From an uncultured Paracoccaceae bacterium (GTDB lineage: Bacteria; Pseudomonadota; Alphaproteobacteria; Rhodobacterales; Rhodobacteraceae): a stretch of 64,000 nt of DNA. The notes beneath the pieces are model-generated. The model was not told the DNA's origin. It was given only the letters and a program-made list of their open reading frames with translations, and did no database searches. Location: NCBI GenBank assembly GCA_947499635.1, contig CANMPD010000004.1, positions 168,757 to 232,756 of the forward strand. Reading direction: 5' to 3'. Both the position numbers and the translations under genes were made by a program. Positions 46,954 through 56,043 of the stretch are shown piece by piece (positions within the stretch are counted from its first letter, which is position 1; every line of letters begins with the position of its first letter).

Positions 46954-48426
46954 ATGAAAATTGCGGCGATTATTGGAGGCGGAGTGATTGGCGGCGGCTG
47001 GGCTGCGCGCTTTTTGCTGAACGGTTGGGATGTCCGGGTGTTTGACCCGGATCCTGAGGCGGAGCGTAAAATCAACGAGGTCTTGTCTAATGCGCGCCGA
47101 TCTCTGCCGGGTTTGGGAAATGTTGTTCTGCCTGCTGAGGGCGCATTGAGTTTTCATGATACCTTGCCTGAGGCTGTCGCGGGTGCCGATTGGGTGCAGG
47201 AAAGCGTACCTGAACGTCTGGACCTCAAGATGGACGTCTATGCACAGCTAACCGCAGCATGTGACGATCGGACAATCATTGGGTCATCAACATCGGGATT
47301 TAAACCATCCGAGCTGCAGGCAGGCAGTGCGAATCCGGGTCAGATCATGGTCGCGCATCCTTTTAATCCAGTCTACCTGTTGCCACTTGTGGAATTGGTC
47401 ACGACATCAGCGAATGATGCAGAGCGGGTTGCAACGGCCAAAGAAATCATTTCGTCGTTGGGCATGCATCCGTTGCATATCCGAAAAGAGATTGATGCGC
47501 ATGTTGCGGATCGCCTGCTAGAGGCCGTTTGGCGTGAATCTTTGTGGTTGGTCAAAGATGGGATCGTCACCACAGAAGAACTGGATGACGCGATCCGCTA
47601 TGGCTTTGGTATTCGCTGGGCACAGATGGGGTTGTTTGAGACCTATCGCGTCGCGGGCGGAGAAGCGGGAATGAAACATTTCATGGCGCAATTTGGCCCC
47701 GCATTGAAGTGGCCATGGACCAAGTTGATGGATGTGCCTGAGTTTACCGACGACTTGGTTGATTTGATTGCGGACCAATCTGATGCGCAATCGGGACAGC
47801 ACTCGATCCGCGATCTCGAACGGATCCGTGATGATAATCTGGTTGGCATGATGCGGGCCTTATCGGCAAACGATTGGGGGGCAGGCAAATTACAAAACGC
47901 GCATGACGCGGCACGCATGGCGGATGCAGGGCTTGCGCGCACACTGGCAGAGATTGAGGATCTGTCGCAGCCGATCCTGACACAGGCCCGGGTCGTTCCG
48001 CTAGATTGGGTGGATTATAATGGCCATATGACCGAAAGCCGGTATTTGGATGCTTTTGCCCAGTCGACAGATCGTTTGATGGAAATTATCGGTTGCGATG
48101 ACGCGTATATTGCCAACGGCGGCAGTTATTTTACGGCTGAAACGCATATTCGCCATCTCGACGAAGTTCACGCAGGTGATGTGATTCACGTGAAAACACG
48201 TGTGATTATGGGAGCAGGCAAAAAGATGCATTTGTGGCACGAGATGACCGCTGGAGAGCGGTTGTTGGCGACGGGGGAACATATGTTGTTACACGTGAAT
48301 CTGAAAACGCGCCGCGCCTCTGCACCTGCTGCAGATATCGAAGCGAACCTCGTAAAAATTGCACAGAAGCAAGCCAAATTGGTGGCACCCGACGGATTAG
48401 GCCGCAGTATCGGAGCACCGAGATAA
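46954..48426 (+). CDS. L-carnitine dehydrogenase fused to betainyl-CoA thioesterase
   Basis: A 490-aa fusion. Residues 1 to about 320 are a 3-hydroxyacyl-CoA-dehydrogenase-like L-carnitine 3-dehydrogenase, with NAD motif GGGVIGGGW at 8-16, SSTSGF near 110 and VAHPFNPVYLLPLVE near 132. From about residue 345 a hotdog thioesterase follows, with the catalytic-type motif WVDYNGHM (Asp354, Asn356, His358). Together with the BKACE enzyme this turns carnitine into glycine betaine. The fused form is known in alphaproteobacteria. GAGAGGAAAA precedes the ATG. Confidence 0.93.
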   Translation: MKIAAIIGGGVIGGGWAARFLLNGWDVRVFDPDPEAERKINEVLSNARRSLPGLGNVVLPAEGALSFHDTLPEAVAGADWVQESVPERLDLKMDVYAQLTAACDDRTIIGSSTSGFKPSELQAGSANPGQIMVAHPFNPVYLLPLVELVTTSANDAERVATAKEIISSLGMHPLHIRKEIDAHVADRLLEAVWRESLWLVKDGIVTTEELDDAIRYGFGIRWAQMGLFETYRVAGGEAGMKHFMAQFGPALKWPWTKLMDVPEFTDDLVDLIADQSDAQSGQHSIRDLERIRDDNLVGMMRALSANDWGAGKLQNAHDAARMADAGLARTLAEIEDLSQPILTQARVVPLDWVDYNGHMTESRYLDAFAQSTDRLMEIIGCDDAYIANGGSYFTAETHIRHLDEVHAGDVIHVKTRVIMGAGKKMHLWHEMTAGERLLATGEHMLLHVNLKTRRASAPAADIEANLVKIAQKQAKLVAPDGLGRSIGAPR

Positions 48427-48604
48427 GGCGGATTTTGAGGGTGTTTGCAGGTGCTTTGGCGTTTGGAAAAGGTCTGGGGCCTTGGCACGTATCTCCATAT
48501 CCATTTGGGCGCTTCGTGGCGGTTTTGTCGATGGTGACACGAAATTTTGGCCTAGGGGGATAATCTCACTGTGAGGCGCACGGCGAAGCTGTCATAGGTC
48601 GGAT

Positions 48605-49507
48605 ATGATTTTATGGATTTTTATCTCCTTTTCGGCCGCGACCTTTCAGACCGTGCGCTTTATGCTGCAAAAACTGCTTGCGACTGTCACGCTGACACCT
48701 GCAGGGGCGACGTTTTCGCGATTTTTCTATTCGGCGCCCTTTGTTTGGCTGGGGTTGGGCCTTTATCTAATAGGCAGCGGGCGCGCATTCCCTGACCTCA
48801 CGATAGAGTTCTGGATATATGCCTTGGTTGGCGGCTTGTTTCAGATATTGGGCACGATTTGTGTGGTGTCCCTCTTTAAACAGCGCAATTTCGCCGTTGG
48901 TATCACATTTATGAAGACCGAAGTGATCCAGACAGCATTGGTTGGTTTGGTGCTGTTGGGGGATCAAATCAACCTAGGAGGATGGTGTGCGATTTTTGCC
49001 GGCGTTGTCGCTGTCCTGATACTGTCGAAGCCGCCCAAGGTCGAAGGTGTTTGGTGGCAACATTTGGGGTCTCTTGCTTCAGTGATCGGGCTCGGGTCTG
49101 GTGCGTTTTTAGGCATTTCAGCAGTCAGTTACCGTGCGGCTGCTTTGACGTTGGGAACAGAGGACGCAGCCTTTCGGGCGGCTGTGACTTTGGGCTGCGT
49201 GGTTGCATTGCAAGTGGTGTTGATGCTGGTGTGGCTGGTGCTGCGGGATCGACAGGAAATAATCCGTGTGTGGCAAGCACGCAGTATTGCGGTTTGGGTC
49301 GGGCTAACCAGCCTTGCGGGTTCATTTTGCTGGTTTTGGGCCTTTGCCTTGCAAAACGCGGCCTATGTTAAAGCAGTGGGGCAGGTTGAATTGATCCTCG
49401 CCATGGCGGCTTCGGTTTTGTTTTTTCACGAAACAATCAGCCGCCGGGAACTTTGGGGGATGGGTTTGTTATGCCTGTCGATCCTTGGGTTGATCTTATC
49501 GATTTAG
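48605..49507 (+). CDS. DMT/EamA-family permease
   Basis: A 300-aa inner-membrane protein with about ten hydrophobic segments in two repeats, starting MILWIFISFSAATFQTVRFM. The second repeat contains SLAGSFCWFWAFALQNAAYVK and ends ILAMAASVLFFHETISRRE, typical of EamA. The substrate is unknown. Its end overlaps the convergent NUDIX gene by 4 bp. Confidence 0.87.
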   Translation: MILWIFISFSAATFQTVRFMLQKLLATVTLTPAGATFSRFFYSAPFVWLGLGLYLIGSGRAFPDLTIEFWIYALVGGLFQILGTICVVSLFKQRNFAVGITFMKTEVIQTALVGLVLLGDQINLGGWCAIFAGVVAVLILSKPPKVEGVWWQHLGSLASVIGLGSGAFLGISAVSYRAAALTLGTEDAAFRAAVTLGCVVALQVVLMLVWLVLRDRQEIIRVWQARSIAVWVGLTSLAGSFCWFWAFALQNAAYVKAVGQVELILAMAASVLFFHETISRRELWGMGLLCLSILGLILSI

Positions 49508-50136
49508 GGTATTTTCGCTTGCAAGGCGTTGAGGTGTCGAAACTGGCTGCCGGTGCTATTGTCGTAAAACGGAACAGTGGCGGGTGCCTGGCGACAGGTC
49601 ACGCGCTCGCTTACTTGGGTGAGGACAACACGCGTGATAAAGGGGAGATCATAATTTGCAGTCTGTGCCAGTGGAACCCATTGCAGATGTGATAACTCGT
49701 CTGAGGCTTGCGAAAAATCATCAAGGTTTCCCGATAGGGCACTGGCGTCCATTAAGAAAAACCGGGCATCAAAACGGCGAGTTTGGCCAGGTGGGGTGAT
49801 CGCCCGAAACACGTATTGCAGGGACGAAGCATCAGGTTGATGCATGCGCAAGCCGGTTTCTTCCCACAGTTCGCGCAAAGCAGCGGCTGTCAGCGCATGT
49901 GCCGTGGCGTGGCTAGGGTGTTGCGCCAAACGAGATAAACAGGGGTCACTGATCGAGGCAGCGAGCTGTGCAAATGTATCCTCGGGGTCGACGGCGCCAC
50001 CAGGAAAGACGAATTTATTGGGCATAAACGCAGCCTGTGTACCACGTTGCCCCATCAGAATACGCGGCGTATCACTGTCGCGGTCGCGCAGGACAATCAC
50101 CGTGGCTGCGTCACGTATAGGCGGTTCTGATGTCAT
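49504..50136 (-). CDS. NUDIX hydrolase with interrupted Nudix box
   Basis: A 210-aa NUDIX protein. The first part of the box is FPGGAVDPED (residues 44-53) and the second is RELWEETGL (88-96). They are separated by an insertion of roughly 25 residues compared with the standard spacing, as in NUDT19-like proteins that act on CoA derivatives. The nucleotide or CoA substrate is unknown. It overlaps the upstream DUF983 gene by 4 bp (ATGA). Confidence 0.9.
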   Translation of the reverse strand: MTSEPPIRDAATVIVLRDRDSDTPRILMGQRGTQAAFMPNKFVFPGGAVDPEDTFAQLAASISDPCLSRLAQHPSHATAHALTAAALRELWEETGLRMHQPDASSLQYVFRAITPPGQTRRFDARFFLMDASALSGNLDDFSQASDELSHLQWVPLAQTANYDLPFITRVVLTQVSERVTCRQAPATVPFYDNSTGSQFRHLNALQAKIP

Positions 50137-50543
50137 ACCGAATTGCTAAACCCATACATGCGTTTGGCCCATTGATATGCGATCACGCATCCCTTGAGAC
50201 GTGGCAAAAGATAAAGCGTTAGGGCGAGACATAGCACCGAAAAGACCAGGATTGATATCCACGGTCCCGGCCGAAGCTGGAAATACACGACATGCATAAC
50301 CGGAGCTAAGAGGTGGCCAACCACTAGGATCGTCAAATAGGCAGGGCCGTCATCCGCGCGGTGGTTTGCAAGATCCTGCCCACAGGTGTCGCACTGGTCG
50401 CAGGTTTTAAGGTAGGCTTGGTACAGCGGCCCTGTGCCACAGTTTGGGCAGCGTTGTTGCCACCCTCGCCAAAGGGCAGGTTTTGTCTCGCGATTAGGCG
50501 ATGTTACAGCTGTCTGGAATGATGTCTGGTCCGTCATATTCAC
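50133..50543 (-). CDS. DUF983 membrane protein with zinc ribbon
   Basis: A 136-aa protein. The cytoplasmic N-terminal ribbon has CPNCGTG near residue 32 and CDQCDTCG near 48. Two membrane segments follow (about 70-86 and 95-112). DUF983 genes are widespread in alphaproteobacteria, usually beside NUDIX genes as here, but their function is unknown. Confidence 0.9.
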   Translation of the reverse strand: MNMTDQTSFQTAVTSPNRETKPALWRGWQQRCPNCGTGPLYQAYLKTCDQCDTCGQDLANHRADDGPAYLTILVVGHLLAPVMHVVYFQLRPGPWISILVFSVLCLALTLYLLPRLKGCVIAYQWAKRMYGFSNSV

Positions 50544-50686
50544 CTCGTATTTGCGAGTATAGCGCGAGATCCAAGAACAGGTGAGAGAAATGTAAAGAAA
50601 GTGATCATTTCGCGACGGAAGACCGGCCGCAGTGCGTGTAATTCTCGAAAGCCTCAGAAAGGGTTAGTTGTGCGGGATACACGTGG

Positions 50687-51199
50687 ATGATGACGCGGTT
50701 TAAATTGATTTGTAAGACTGCTGCTGCCGTCATATTTGTGACCTTAAGCGGGTTTGGCGCGACGCAGGTTGGTGCGCGGTCGAATGTAGGCCAAGGAAGT
50801 GGCATACATGACTTTGAACGTTTAGATCTCAATGGAGATGGCGAGATAACGCGTGTTGAAGTTCAGGCGCGCAAAGTCGCCCGGTTTGCGCGCATTGACG
50901 TAAATAATGATGGAAAAATCACGTCATCAGAAATGATTGCAGTACACAACGTCTCTCTAGGGGATAAGGCTCTCAAACGGGCAGCAATGATGATTGATAA
51001 ATTTGATCGTGATCAAGACGGTGCGCTGACTGCGGAGGAAATGCCCAATGGCGAGGGAAAGCTGTTCGAACGTGCTGATGCAAATGGCGACGGCGCTGTT
51101 TCACAAAAGGAGTTTGACACATCCAAGTCAGAAAGGTCTGTGAAAATGAAAAAACCTGCCTATCAGAATGATGTTCTACATGGGAAAGCGGGAGAATAG
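50687..51199 (+). CDS. Exported EF-hand calcium-binding protein
   Basis: A 170-aa protein with a hydrophobic N-terminal signal (AAAVIFVTLSGFGATQVGA). Four EF-hand-type loops are readable: DLNGDGEIT near residue 47, DVNNDGKIT near 71, DRDQDGALT near 107 and DANGDGAVS near 130. It is probably periplasmic and binds calcium. It starts a plus-strand series with an ECF sigma factor, a membrane protein and a periplasmic sensor-like protein, so it may be regulated by or feed into that system. Confidence 0.85.
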   Translation: MMTRFKLICKTAAAVIFVTLSGFGATQVGARSNVGQGSGIHDFERLDLNGDGEITRVEVQARKVARFARIDVNNDGKITSSEMIAVHNVSLGDKALKRAAMMIDKFDRDQDGALTAEEMPNGEGKLFERADANGDGAVSQKEFDTSKSERSVKMKKPAYQNDVLHGKAGE

Positions 51200-51219
51200 A
51201 CCTGGTTTGTGATCGTTAA

Positions 51220-51861
51220 GTGTTAAACTCTGCATTTTCAAAAGTGCTGCGGCACAAAGCTTTGGGGCAAGGCGCGGCGGTTGCTGTATCTGACCCTGCT
51301 AAGCGGGATGCGGCTTTGTTGCGCCGCTACGCGTCTGGAGATTCACGTGCTGCGGTTGAGTTAACCAATAAGTTAACGCCGCGTGCCTTTGCAGTTGCTT
51401 ACCGTGTCTTACGGGATCGGGCAGAGGCGGAGGATGTGGCGCAAGAAGCATTGTTACGGCTGTGGAAAATTGCACCACATTGGGATGATCAAGGGGCTCA
51501 GGTCTCGACTTGGTTGTATCGGGTGGTGATGAATTTATGCATCGATATCAAGCGTCGCCAACGTGGGGGAACTGTAGATCTGGATGATGTTCCAGAGCCG
51601 GTAGACCCCTCCAGTAGCGCGTTTGAGGATGTGCAAGAAAGCGCGCGTTATTATGCGCTGATGGAAGCATTAGATCTGTTGCCAGACCGACAGCGGCAAG
51701 CCGTGATTTTGCGCCATTTAGAAGAGCTTAGCAATCCTGAGATTGCCGAGGTTTTAGAGGTAAGCATTGAAGCAGTCGAGAGTTTGATCGCGCGGGGAAA
51801 GCGGGCTTTGATTAAGGCATTGGGTGATCGAAAGGGTGAATTGGGGTATTACGATGGTTGA
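51220..51861 (+). CDS. ECF-type RNA polymerase sigma factor
   Basis: A 213-aa sigma-70 family protein. Region 2 runs from about residue 50 (AYRVLRDRAEAEDVAQEALLRLW). Region 4 is near 150-195 (LDLLPDRQRQAVILRHLEELSNPEIAEVLEVS). GTG at 51220 is the only plausible start, though its ribosome site is weak. The stop overlaps the next gene's start by 8 bp, as expected for a sigma factor and its regulator. Target promoters are unknown. Confidence 0.88.
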   Translation: MLNSAFSKVLRHKALGQGAAVAVSDPAKRDAALLRRYASGDSRAAVELTNKLTPRAFAVAYRVLRDRAEAEDVAQEALLRLWKIAPHWDDQGAQVSTWLYRVVMNLCIDIKRRQRGGTVDLDDVPEPVDPSSSAFEDVQESARYYALMEALDLLPDRQRQAVILRHLEELSNPEIAEVLEVSIEAVESLIARGKRALIKALGDRKGELGYYDG

Positions 51862-52282
51862 TGAAACAGATTTCGAACGAGGTGATATAGATCTTGAACA
51901 GGTGTTCCTAAAGGCACGACAAACGACACCGCAGATGTCACAGCGGCTACAAGATGCGGTGTTGGCGGATGCACTTGCTTTTTTACCTCAGTCACAGGTG
52001 GAAATGGATATCAAGGCTAAGCCTGAGACACGAACCTCATCAACAGACAGTGCGTTTCGTATGTTGCGGCGGAATGTGAAAGATATCGTTGGTGGTTGGC
52101 ACGCTTTAGGAGGCTTGGCTGTGGCCTCGGTTGTTGGAGTGTGGTTTGGCGCAGCACCGCCGACATTTTTAGGCGGATACCAATCTTTGGCGCTGGCGAC
52201 GCTTTATGGTGATACGTCGTTTTATGATAATGTTTTGGATGATTTCGATTTAGCGATTGTCCTAAATGAGGATCTAAAATGA
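51854..52282 (+). CDS. Single-pass membrane protein, candidate anti-sigma partner
   Basis: A 142-aa protein with a charged cytoplasmic-type N-terminus (about 75 residues), one hydrophobic segment (about residues 80-97, LGGLAVASVVGVWFGAA) and an acidic C-terminus. It has no recognised zinc-binding anti-sigma motif. Overlap with the ECF sigma gene upstream and 4-bp overlap with the sensor-like gene downstream suggest an anti-sigma or adaptor role, by context only. I preferred the ATG at 51854 to 51824. Confidence 0.6.
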   Translation: MVDETDFERGDIDLEQVFLKARQTTPQMSQRLQDAVLADALAFLPQSQVEMDIKAKPETRTSSTDSAFRMLRRNVKDIVGGWHALGGLAVASVVGVWFGAAPPTFLGGYQSLALATLYGDTSFYDNVLDDFDLAIVLNEDLK

Positions 52283-52761
52283 CAAATGAAGGTCATGCCG
52301 TGAAATCTACACGCAGGTTGCGTCTGGCATTTTTAGTGTCATGCGCGATAAATTTAGTAATGGCGGGAACTTTTGTAGGGGCGCTTTTGCATGGTCGAGA
52401 GCAGCATGAGGCACCTCGTCATCATGCCCCCGAAGCATCGATGCTTATCGGAGGTGCTGTTTTTCGCGGGCTAGATCGCCCCGAACGTATGGCTTTGCGC
52501 GAATTGGCCCGGGGAGAGTATCCTGATATTCTGGCACGTCGCAGGGCTGAGGCCGAGACGCTGCTGGAACTGATCCGGATGCCCACGCTGGATGCCGAGG
52601 CCCTGCGCGCTGCCATTGCCGTACAGCATGAGCGTTTGAGTTCTATTCACAGCGCGATGCAAGATGTGTGGATCGAAAAAGTGGCCTCTATGTCACAAGA
52701 TGAGCGCATCCGTCTGGCGGACCAGGTGCACAATCATCTCAGACACCCGCCTCGCCCTTAG
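52279..52761 (+). CDS. Periplasmic heavy-metal-sensor-like (CnrX/Spy type) protein
   Basis: A 160-aa protein with an N-terminal membrane anchor (LAFLVSCAINLVMAGTFVGALL) and a helical periplasmic part with arginine-rich heptads (ALRELARGEYPDILARRRAEAETLL). This is the pattern of the CnrX/CpxP/Spy group. A cluster of histidines (HGREQHEAPRHH) just after the anchor could bind metal. The 4-bp overlap with the preceding gene indicates a joint signalling unit with the ECF sigma factor. Confidence 0.8.
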   Translation: MTNEGHAVKSTRRLRLAFLVSCAINLVMAGTFVGALLHGREQHEAPRHHAPEASMLIGGAVFRGLDRPERMALRELARGEYPDILARRRAEAETLLELIRMPTLDAEALRAAIAVQHERLSSIHSAMQDVWIEKVASMSQDERIRLADQVHNHLRHPPRP

Positions 52762-53072
52762 ATTTGCAGGTATAAGCGGGAACAAGGCTAAATGCATCTG
52801 TCGTGGTGCCAATGTGAGACCCGTTTGTCTGATAAGTAAAATGCGCTGCAGGCAGGTTCTCACAAAATTATAAGCACGGGCGATGCTTGGCTGCCTGTAT
52901 TCTTGATCGTGTTTTATCTGCAATCAAAGTCAGATCCCGATTAGCATACATTTATATGTACAGCGCGGGCGTCTCTTCATGCGTTTGTGGATGTCATTGT
53001 GTTGTCAGATTGGTTAGGAACATGGTCCTAAGGCGCATGAGCTGTGTCTGCCGTTATTTAAGCGAGGGTAAT
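52762..53072 (+). other. 311-bp intergenic region
   Basis: No gene seen. The repeat GCAGGCAG (about 52851-52858) and CTGCCTG (about 52891-52897) could form a hairpin after the sensor gene. The DUF3572 promoter should lie in the second half. An upstream extension of the DUF3572 frame into this region is cysteine-rich and unlike protein. Confidence 0.4.
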
Positions 53073-53357
53073 ATGCCGGTTTCCGCCGATCAAGCCGAAG
53101 TTATTGGTCTACAAGTTCTGGGCTGGTTGGCCGCGAAAGATGAGCTTCTTACGGTGTTCATGGGAGCCAGCGGTAGCAGTGTCGACGATTTTAAAGAACG
53201 CGCACAAGATCCAGAATTTTTGGGGGCAGTGTTAGATTTCATTTTGATGGATGACAGCTGGGTAATTGAATTTTGCGATGGTCAGGGCATGGAATATACC
53301 AAACTGGCCGAAGCGCGCATGGCATTGCCGGGTGGTGCACAGCCGCATTGGACGTGA
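53073..53357 (+). CDS. DUF3572 family protein
   Basis: A 94-aa cytoplasmic protein: MPVSADQAEVIGLQVLGWLA, then FKERAQDPEFLGAVLDFIL and DDSWVIEFCDGQGM near residue 67. These are the conserved blocks of DUF3572, known only from alphaproteobacteria and without an assigned function. GAGGGTAAT precedes the ATG. The gene is 49 bp before the HAD phosphatase and probably cotranscribed. Confidence 0.88.
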   Translation: MPVSADQAEVIGLQVLGWLAAKDELLTVFMGASGSSVDDFKERAQDPEFLGAVLDFILMDDSWVIEFCDGQGMEYTKLAEARMALPGGAQPHWT

Positions 53358-53406
53358 CGTTTCCAAGAAAACCCTGCAGGCAGATATACGGATTTAGGAT
53401 AAAGAA

Positions 53407-54108
53407 ATGACGATAAAAGCACTGTTGTTTGATAAGGACGGCACGCTGTTTGAATTCACAAAAACATGGGCTGGATGGACGCGCAGTGTTTTGCAAGGTT
53501 TGGCTGCTGGTGATAAAAGTCAGCTTGAAGGCATGGCAGCGGCTATTGGTTTCGATCTTAGCCGTGATTGTTATGACAAAGACAGTGTTGCGATCGCAGG
53601 GACAACCGCGCAAATTGTAGACTGCTTACTGCCATTTGCACCTGATTTTACGCATGATCAATTGCGGCGATATCTCGACGCGCAGGCTGCACAGTTAGAG
53701 CCAAGCGAGGCAGTGCCGCTCAAAGCGTATTTGAAGGATCTAAAAGCGCAGGGGTATCGGTTAGGGGTGATGACAAACGACAGCGAAGCAGCGGCACGAC
53801 AACAGTTGCACCGGGTAGGGGCTCTGGATCAATTCGATATGGTGATTGGGGCGGATAGTGGTTTTGGGGCCAAACCGTCACCTGACCCGCTGTTAGCTTT
53901 TTGCGCGCATGTTGATGTGCAGGCGTCTGCGACTGCAATGGTGGGCGATAGCCTACATGACCTTATTTCTGGGCGTGCGGCTGGAATGACGACGATTGCG
54001 GTGCTGACAGGTATTGCAACCCAAGAGACGCTGAGTGCAGAGGCTGATGTGGTGTTGCCTGATATCGGACAAATTCCCGATTGGCTGACGCATCGACATC
54101 TTTCTTGA
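53407..54108 (+). CDS. HAD-superfamily phosphatase
   Basis: A 233-aa HAD hydrolase of the phosphoglycolate-phosphatase/PGMB type. Motif I is FDKDGTL (residues 8-14), with the nucleophile Asp9. Motif II is MTND near 123, motif III KPSP near 158, and motif IV VGDSLHD near 179-185. The cap domain lies between motifs I and II. The substrate is not predictable. Confidence 0.9.
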   Translation: MTIKALLFDKDGTLFEFTKTWAGWTRSVLQGLAAGDKSQLEGMAAAIGFDLSRDCYDKDSVAIAGTTAQIVDCLLPFAPDFTHDQLRRYLDAQAAQLEPSEAVPLKAYLKDLKAQGYRLGVMTNDSEAAARQQLHRVGALDQFDMVIGADSGFGAKPSPDPLLAFCAHVDVQASATAMVGDSLHDLISGRAAGMTTIAVLTGIATQETLSAEADVVLPDIGQIPDWLTHRHLS

Positions 54109-54415
54109 TGTATACCTTCAAACTGTCGATTGATCTGCTGTACTTTGATCCTTGTAGGAGCTTGGTCCAGACGACAGGTTTTAAAGCTATTTTGGGATCA
54201 ATGACAGGTGATGTAAAGTCAGGTTATGTTATCGTTATCCGTATTATAAACGTATTAAAATCTAGGTTCGGCAAGTATTGGCGCGCCTAGACCATAAGGG
54301 TTTTCTTTCTTGTAAAAAAAGATAACATCGCCCGAAGACCTTGTCGTAACACGTTGTTGGGCCTTTGTTAAGACCTGGGTTATAAGGTATGTCTACAAGT
54401 ATCTGAGGGAGCCTC
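54109..54415 (+). other. 307-bp AT-rich intergenic region before the H-NOX-like gene
   Basis: No gene. It is AT-rich and probably holds the promoter of the H-NOX-like/GGDEF pair; CTATAAGG-type -10 candidates occur near 54380. I see no CtrA or iron-type dyad. Confidence 0.4.
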
Positions 54416-55003
54416 ATGCACGGTTTGGTCAACACAGCGATACAAGCCTTCGTGGTGAGTACTTACGGCGAGGATCGCTGGAAGGAAATCATGGAGGGTG
54501 CAGAGCTCGGGTTCTCCGAATTCGAAGCTATGCTCATTTATCCGGATGAGCAATCACAGAGCATGCTGACGACTCTGGAAAAGACGCTAGAGCGTCCCTT
54601 ACCAGAGATTCTTGAGGATCTGGGTACTTTCCTTGTCTCAAATCCAAAAGTAGAGGCTCTACGCCGACTATTGCGATTTAGCGGCGTTAATTATTCAGAG
54701 TTTCTGCAATCACTGGATGATTTATCTGATCGTGCACGGCTTGCGGTATCTGACCTAGACCTGCCAAGTTTAGAGCTGATTGAAATGTCCTCTGGTACGT
54801 TTGAGTTGTGGTGTCATGAGGGCATCCCTGGATATGCATATGTTATGATGGGTGTGTTGCGTGCGATGGCTGATGATTATGGCAGTCTTGTTATTCTCGA
54901 CTATGTGGGTAAGCGAGATAATGTAGAAGTCATCGCAATTTCCGTTGTGGATACGGAATTTGCCGAAGGGCGGAGTTTTGAATTAGGGGCACACCCGTTA
55001 TGA
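54416..55003 (+). CDS. H-NOX-fold protein lacking haem-binding residues
   Basis: A 195-aa protein with the H-NOX (haem NO/oxygen binding) N-terminal pattern, MHGLVNTAIQAFVVSTYGED, and family length. Alignment by eye to known H-NOX proteins puts Ser104 (DDLS) where the proximal histidine lies (DEVH). The YxSxR propionate-binding motif is replaced by LWCHE near 131-135. Without His, Tyr, Ser and Arg, haem binding is improbable. The stop overlaps the GGDEF gene by 4 bp, the usual partner arrangement. It is probably a haem-independent regulatory subunit. Confidence 0.8.
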   Translation: MHGLVNTAIQAFVVSTYGEDRWKEIMEGAELGFSEFEAMLIYPDEQSQSMLTTLEKTLERPLPEILEDLGTFLVSNPKVEALRRLLRFSGVNYSEFLQSLDDLSDRARLAVSDLDLPSLELIEMSSGTFELWCHEGIPGYAYVMMGVLRAMADDYGSLVILDYVGKRDNVEVIAISVVDTEFAEGRSFELGAHPL

Positions 55004-56043
55004 AGATCGAGTTGGACCAGTTCTGGAGTATAGCTGACCAGCTCTCGCCGATGCACCTTGGTATCGATCACACTGGGCGTATCTTAAGTTCTGGTAAGAC
55101 ACTCAACAAAATGATGAGTGATACGGATTTTGCACAGACAAATTTTTTCGATCTGTTTCAGATTTTGCGTCCACGGGGCTTAAAAACCGTTGATGATTTG
55201 ATGAAGGCTGAAGGGGTCAAACTTCATATCCAGATGCGCGGCGGAGCCGAGACACGTATGAAGGCTGTTCTTGCGAAATTGCCTAATGGTTACGGAGCTT
55301 TTCTTCATCTGTCCTTTGGGATCTCTGTCGTCGAAGCTGTGCGCGATTACAAACTGACGGCTGCGGATTTTGCGGTGACGGATCAGACGATTGAGATGCT
55401 TTATCTTGTCGAGGCTAAATCGGCAGCGATGAATGCGTCACGCCAGCTAAATTCACGTTTGCAAGGGGCCAAGATCGCGGCCGAAGAGCAGGCATTTACG
55501 GATACGTTGACAGGTTTGAAAAACCGTCGTGCTATGGATCATGTGTTGGATCGCCTGATTTCAACGGGTAAAGAATTTTCATTGATGCACTTGGACTTGG
55601 ATCTCTTTAAGCAGGTCAATGATACATTAGGACATGCGGCTGGGGATGCTGTTTTACAACGCGTTGCAGCGATCATGGTGGACAGTATTCGCGAGGGAGA
55701 TACGGTTGCGCGTATTGGTGGGGATGAATTCGTATTTATTTTCAACGGCATGCTGGATCGTGATCGTATTAAAATTCTAGCGGATCGTCTCATTCGCCAA
55801 ATCGAAGAACCAATCAGTTTCGGGAAAGAAATTTGCAGAATTTCGGCATCGGCTGGTACAACTTTGTCGACATGCATGATGAAACCTTCTGCAGCGGTTT
55901 TATTGCAACAAGCCGATCATGCACTTTATGCAGCGAAAGGGCGCGGACGAGCGCAACATGTGTTTTTCGGTCCCGGAATAGAAGCGGAGTTCTCCAAGCC
56001 GGGCGTGATCGCCGACAATGAACAAAAACCTAAAACGGCTTAA
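55000..56043 (+). CDS. HNOBA-type diguanylate cyclase
   Basis: A 347-aa cytoplasmic protein. The N-terminal region (about residues 1-145) fits the H-NOX-associated HNOBA domain, and a short coiled coil (about 145-170) leads to a GGDEF domain. The active site GGDEF is at residues 240-244 and is intact. The inhibitory I-site RxxD (REGD, 231-234) is also present, five residues before it. The enzyme should make cyclic-di-GMP with product inhibition. It is coupled by an ATGA overlap to the H-NOX-like gene, its presumed sensor. Confidence 0.9.
   Translation: MKIELDQFWSIADQLSPMHLGIDHTGRILSSGKTLNKMMSDTDFAQTNFFDLFQILRPRGLKTVDDLMKAEGVKLHIQMRGGAETRMKAVLAKLPNGYGAFLHLSFGISVVEAVRDYKLTAADFAVTDQTIEMLYLVEAKSAAMNASRQLNSRLQGAKIAAEEQAFTDTLTGLKNRRAMDHVLDRLISTGKEFSLMHLDLDLFKQVNDTLGHAAGDAVLQRVAAIMVDSIREGDTVARIGGDEFVFIFNGMLDRDRIKILADRLIRQIEEPISFGKEICRISASAGTTLSTCMMKPSAAVLLQQADHALYAAKGRGRAQHVFFGPGIEAEFSKPGVIADNEQKPKTA

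Noticed and set aside
52887..53072. N-terminal extension of the DUF3572 protein
   Set aside because: The 62 extra residues are cysteine-rich and unlike the family; the ATG at 53073 has a ribosome site and matches the family start.
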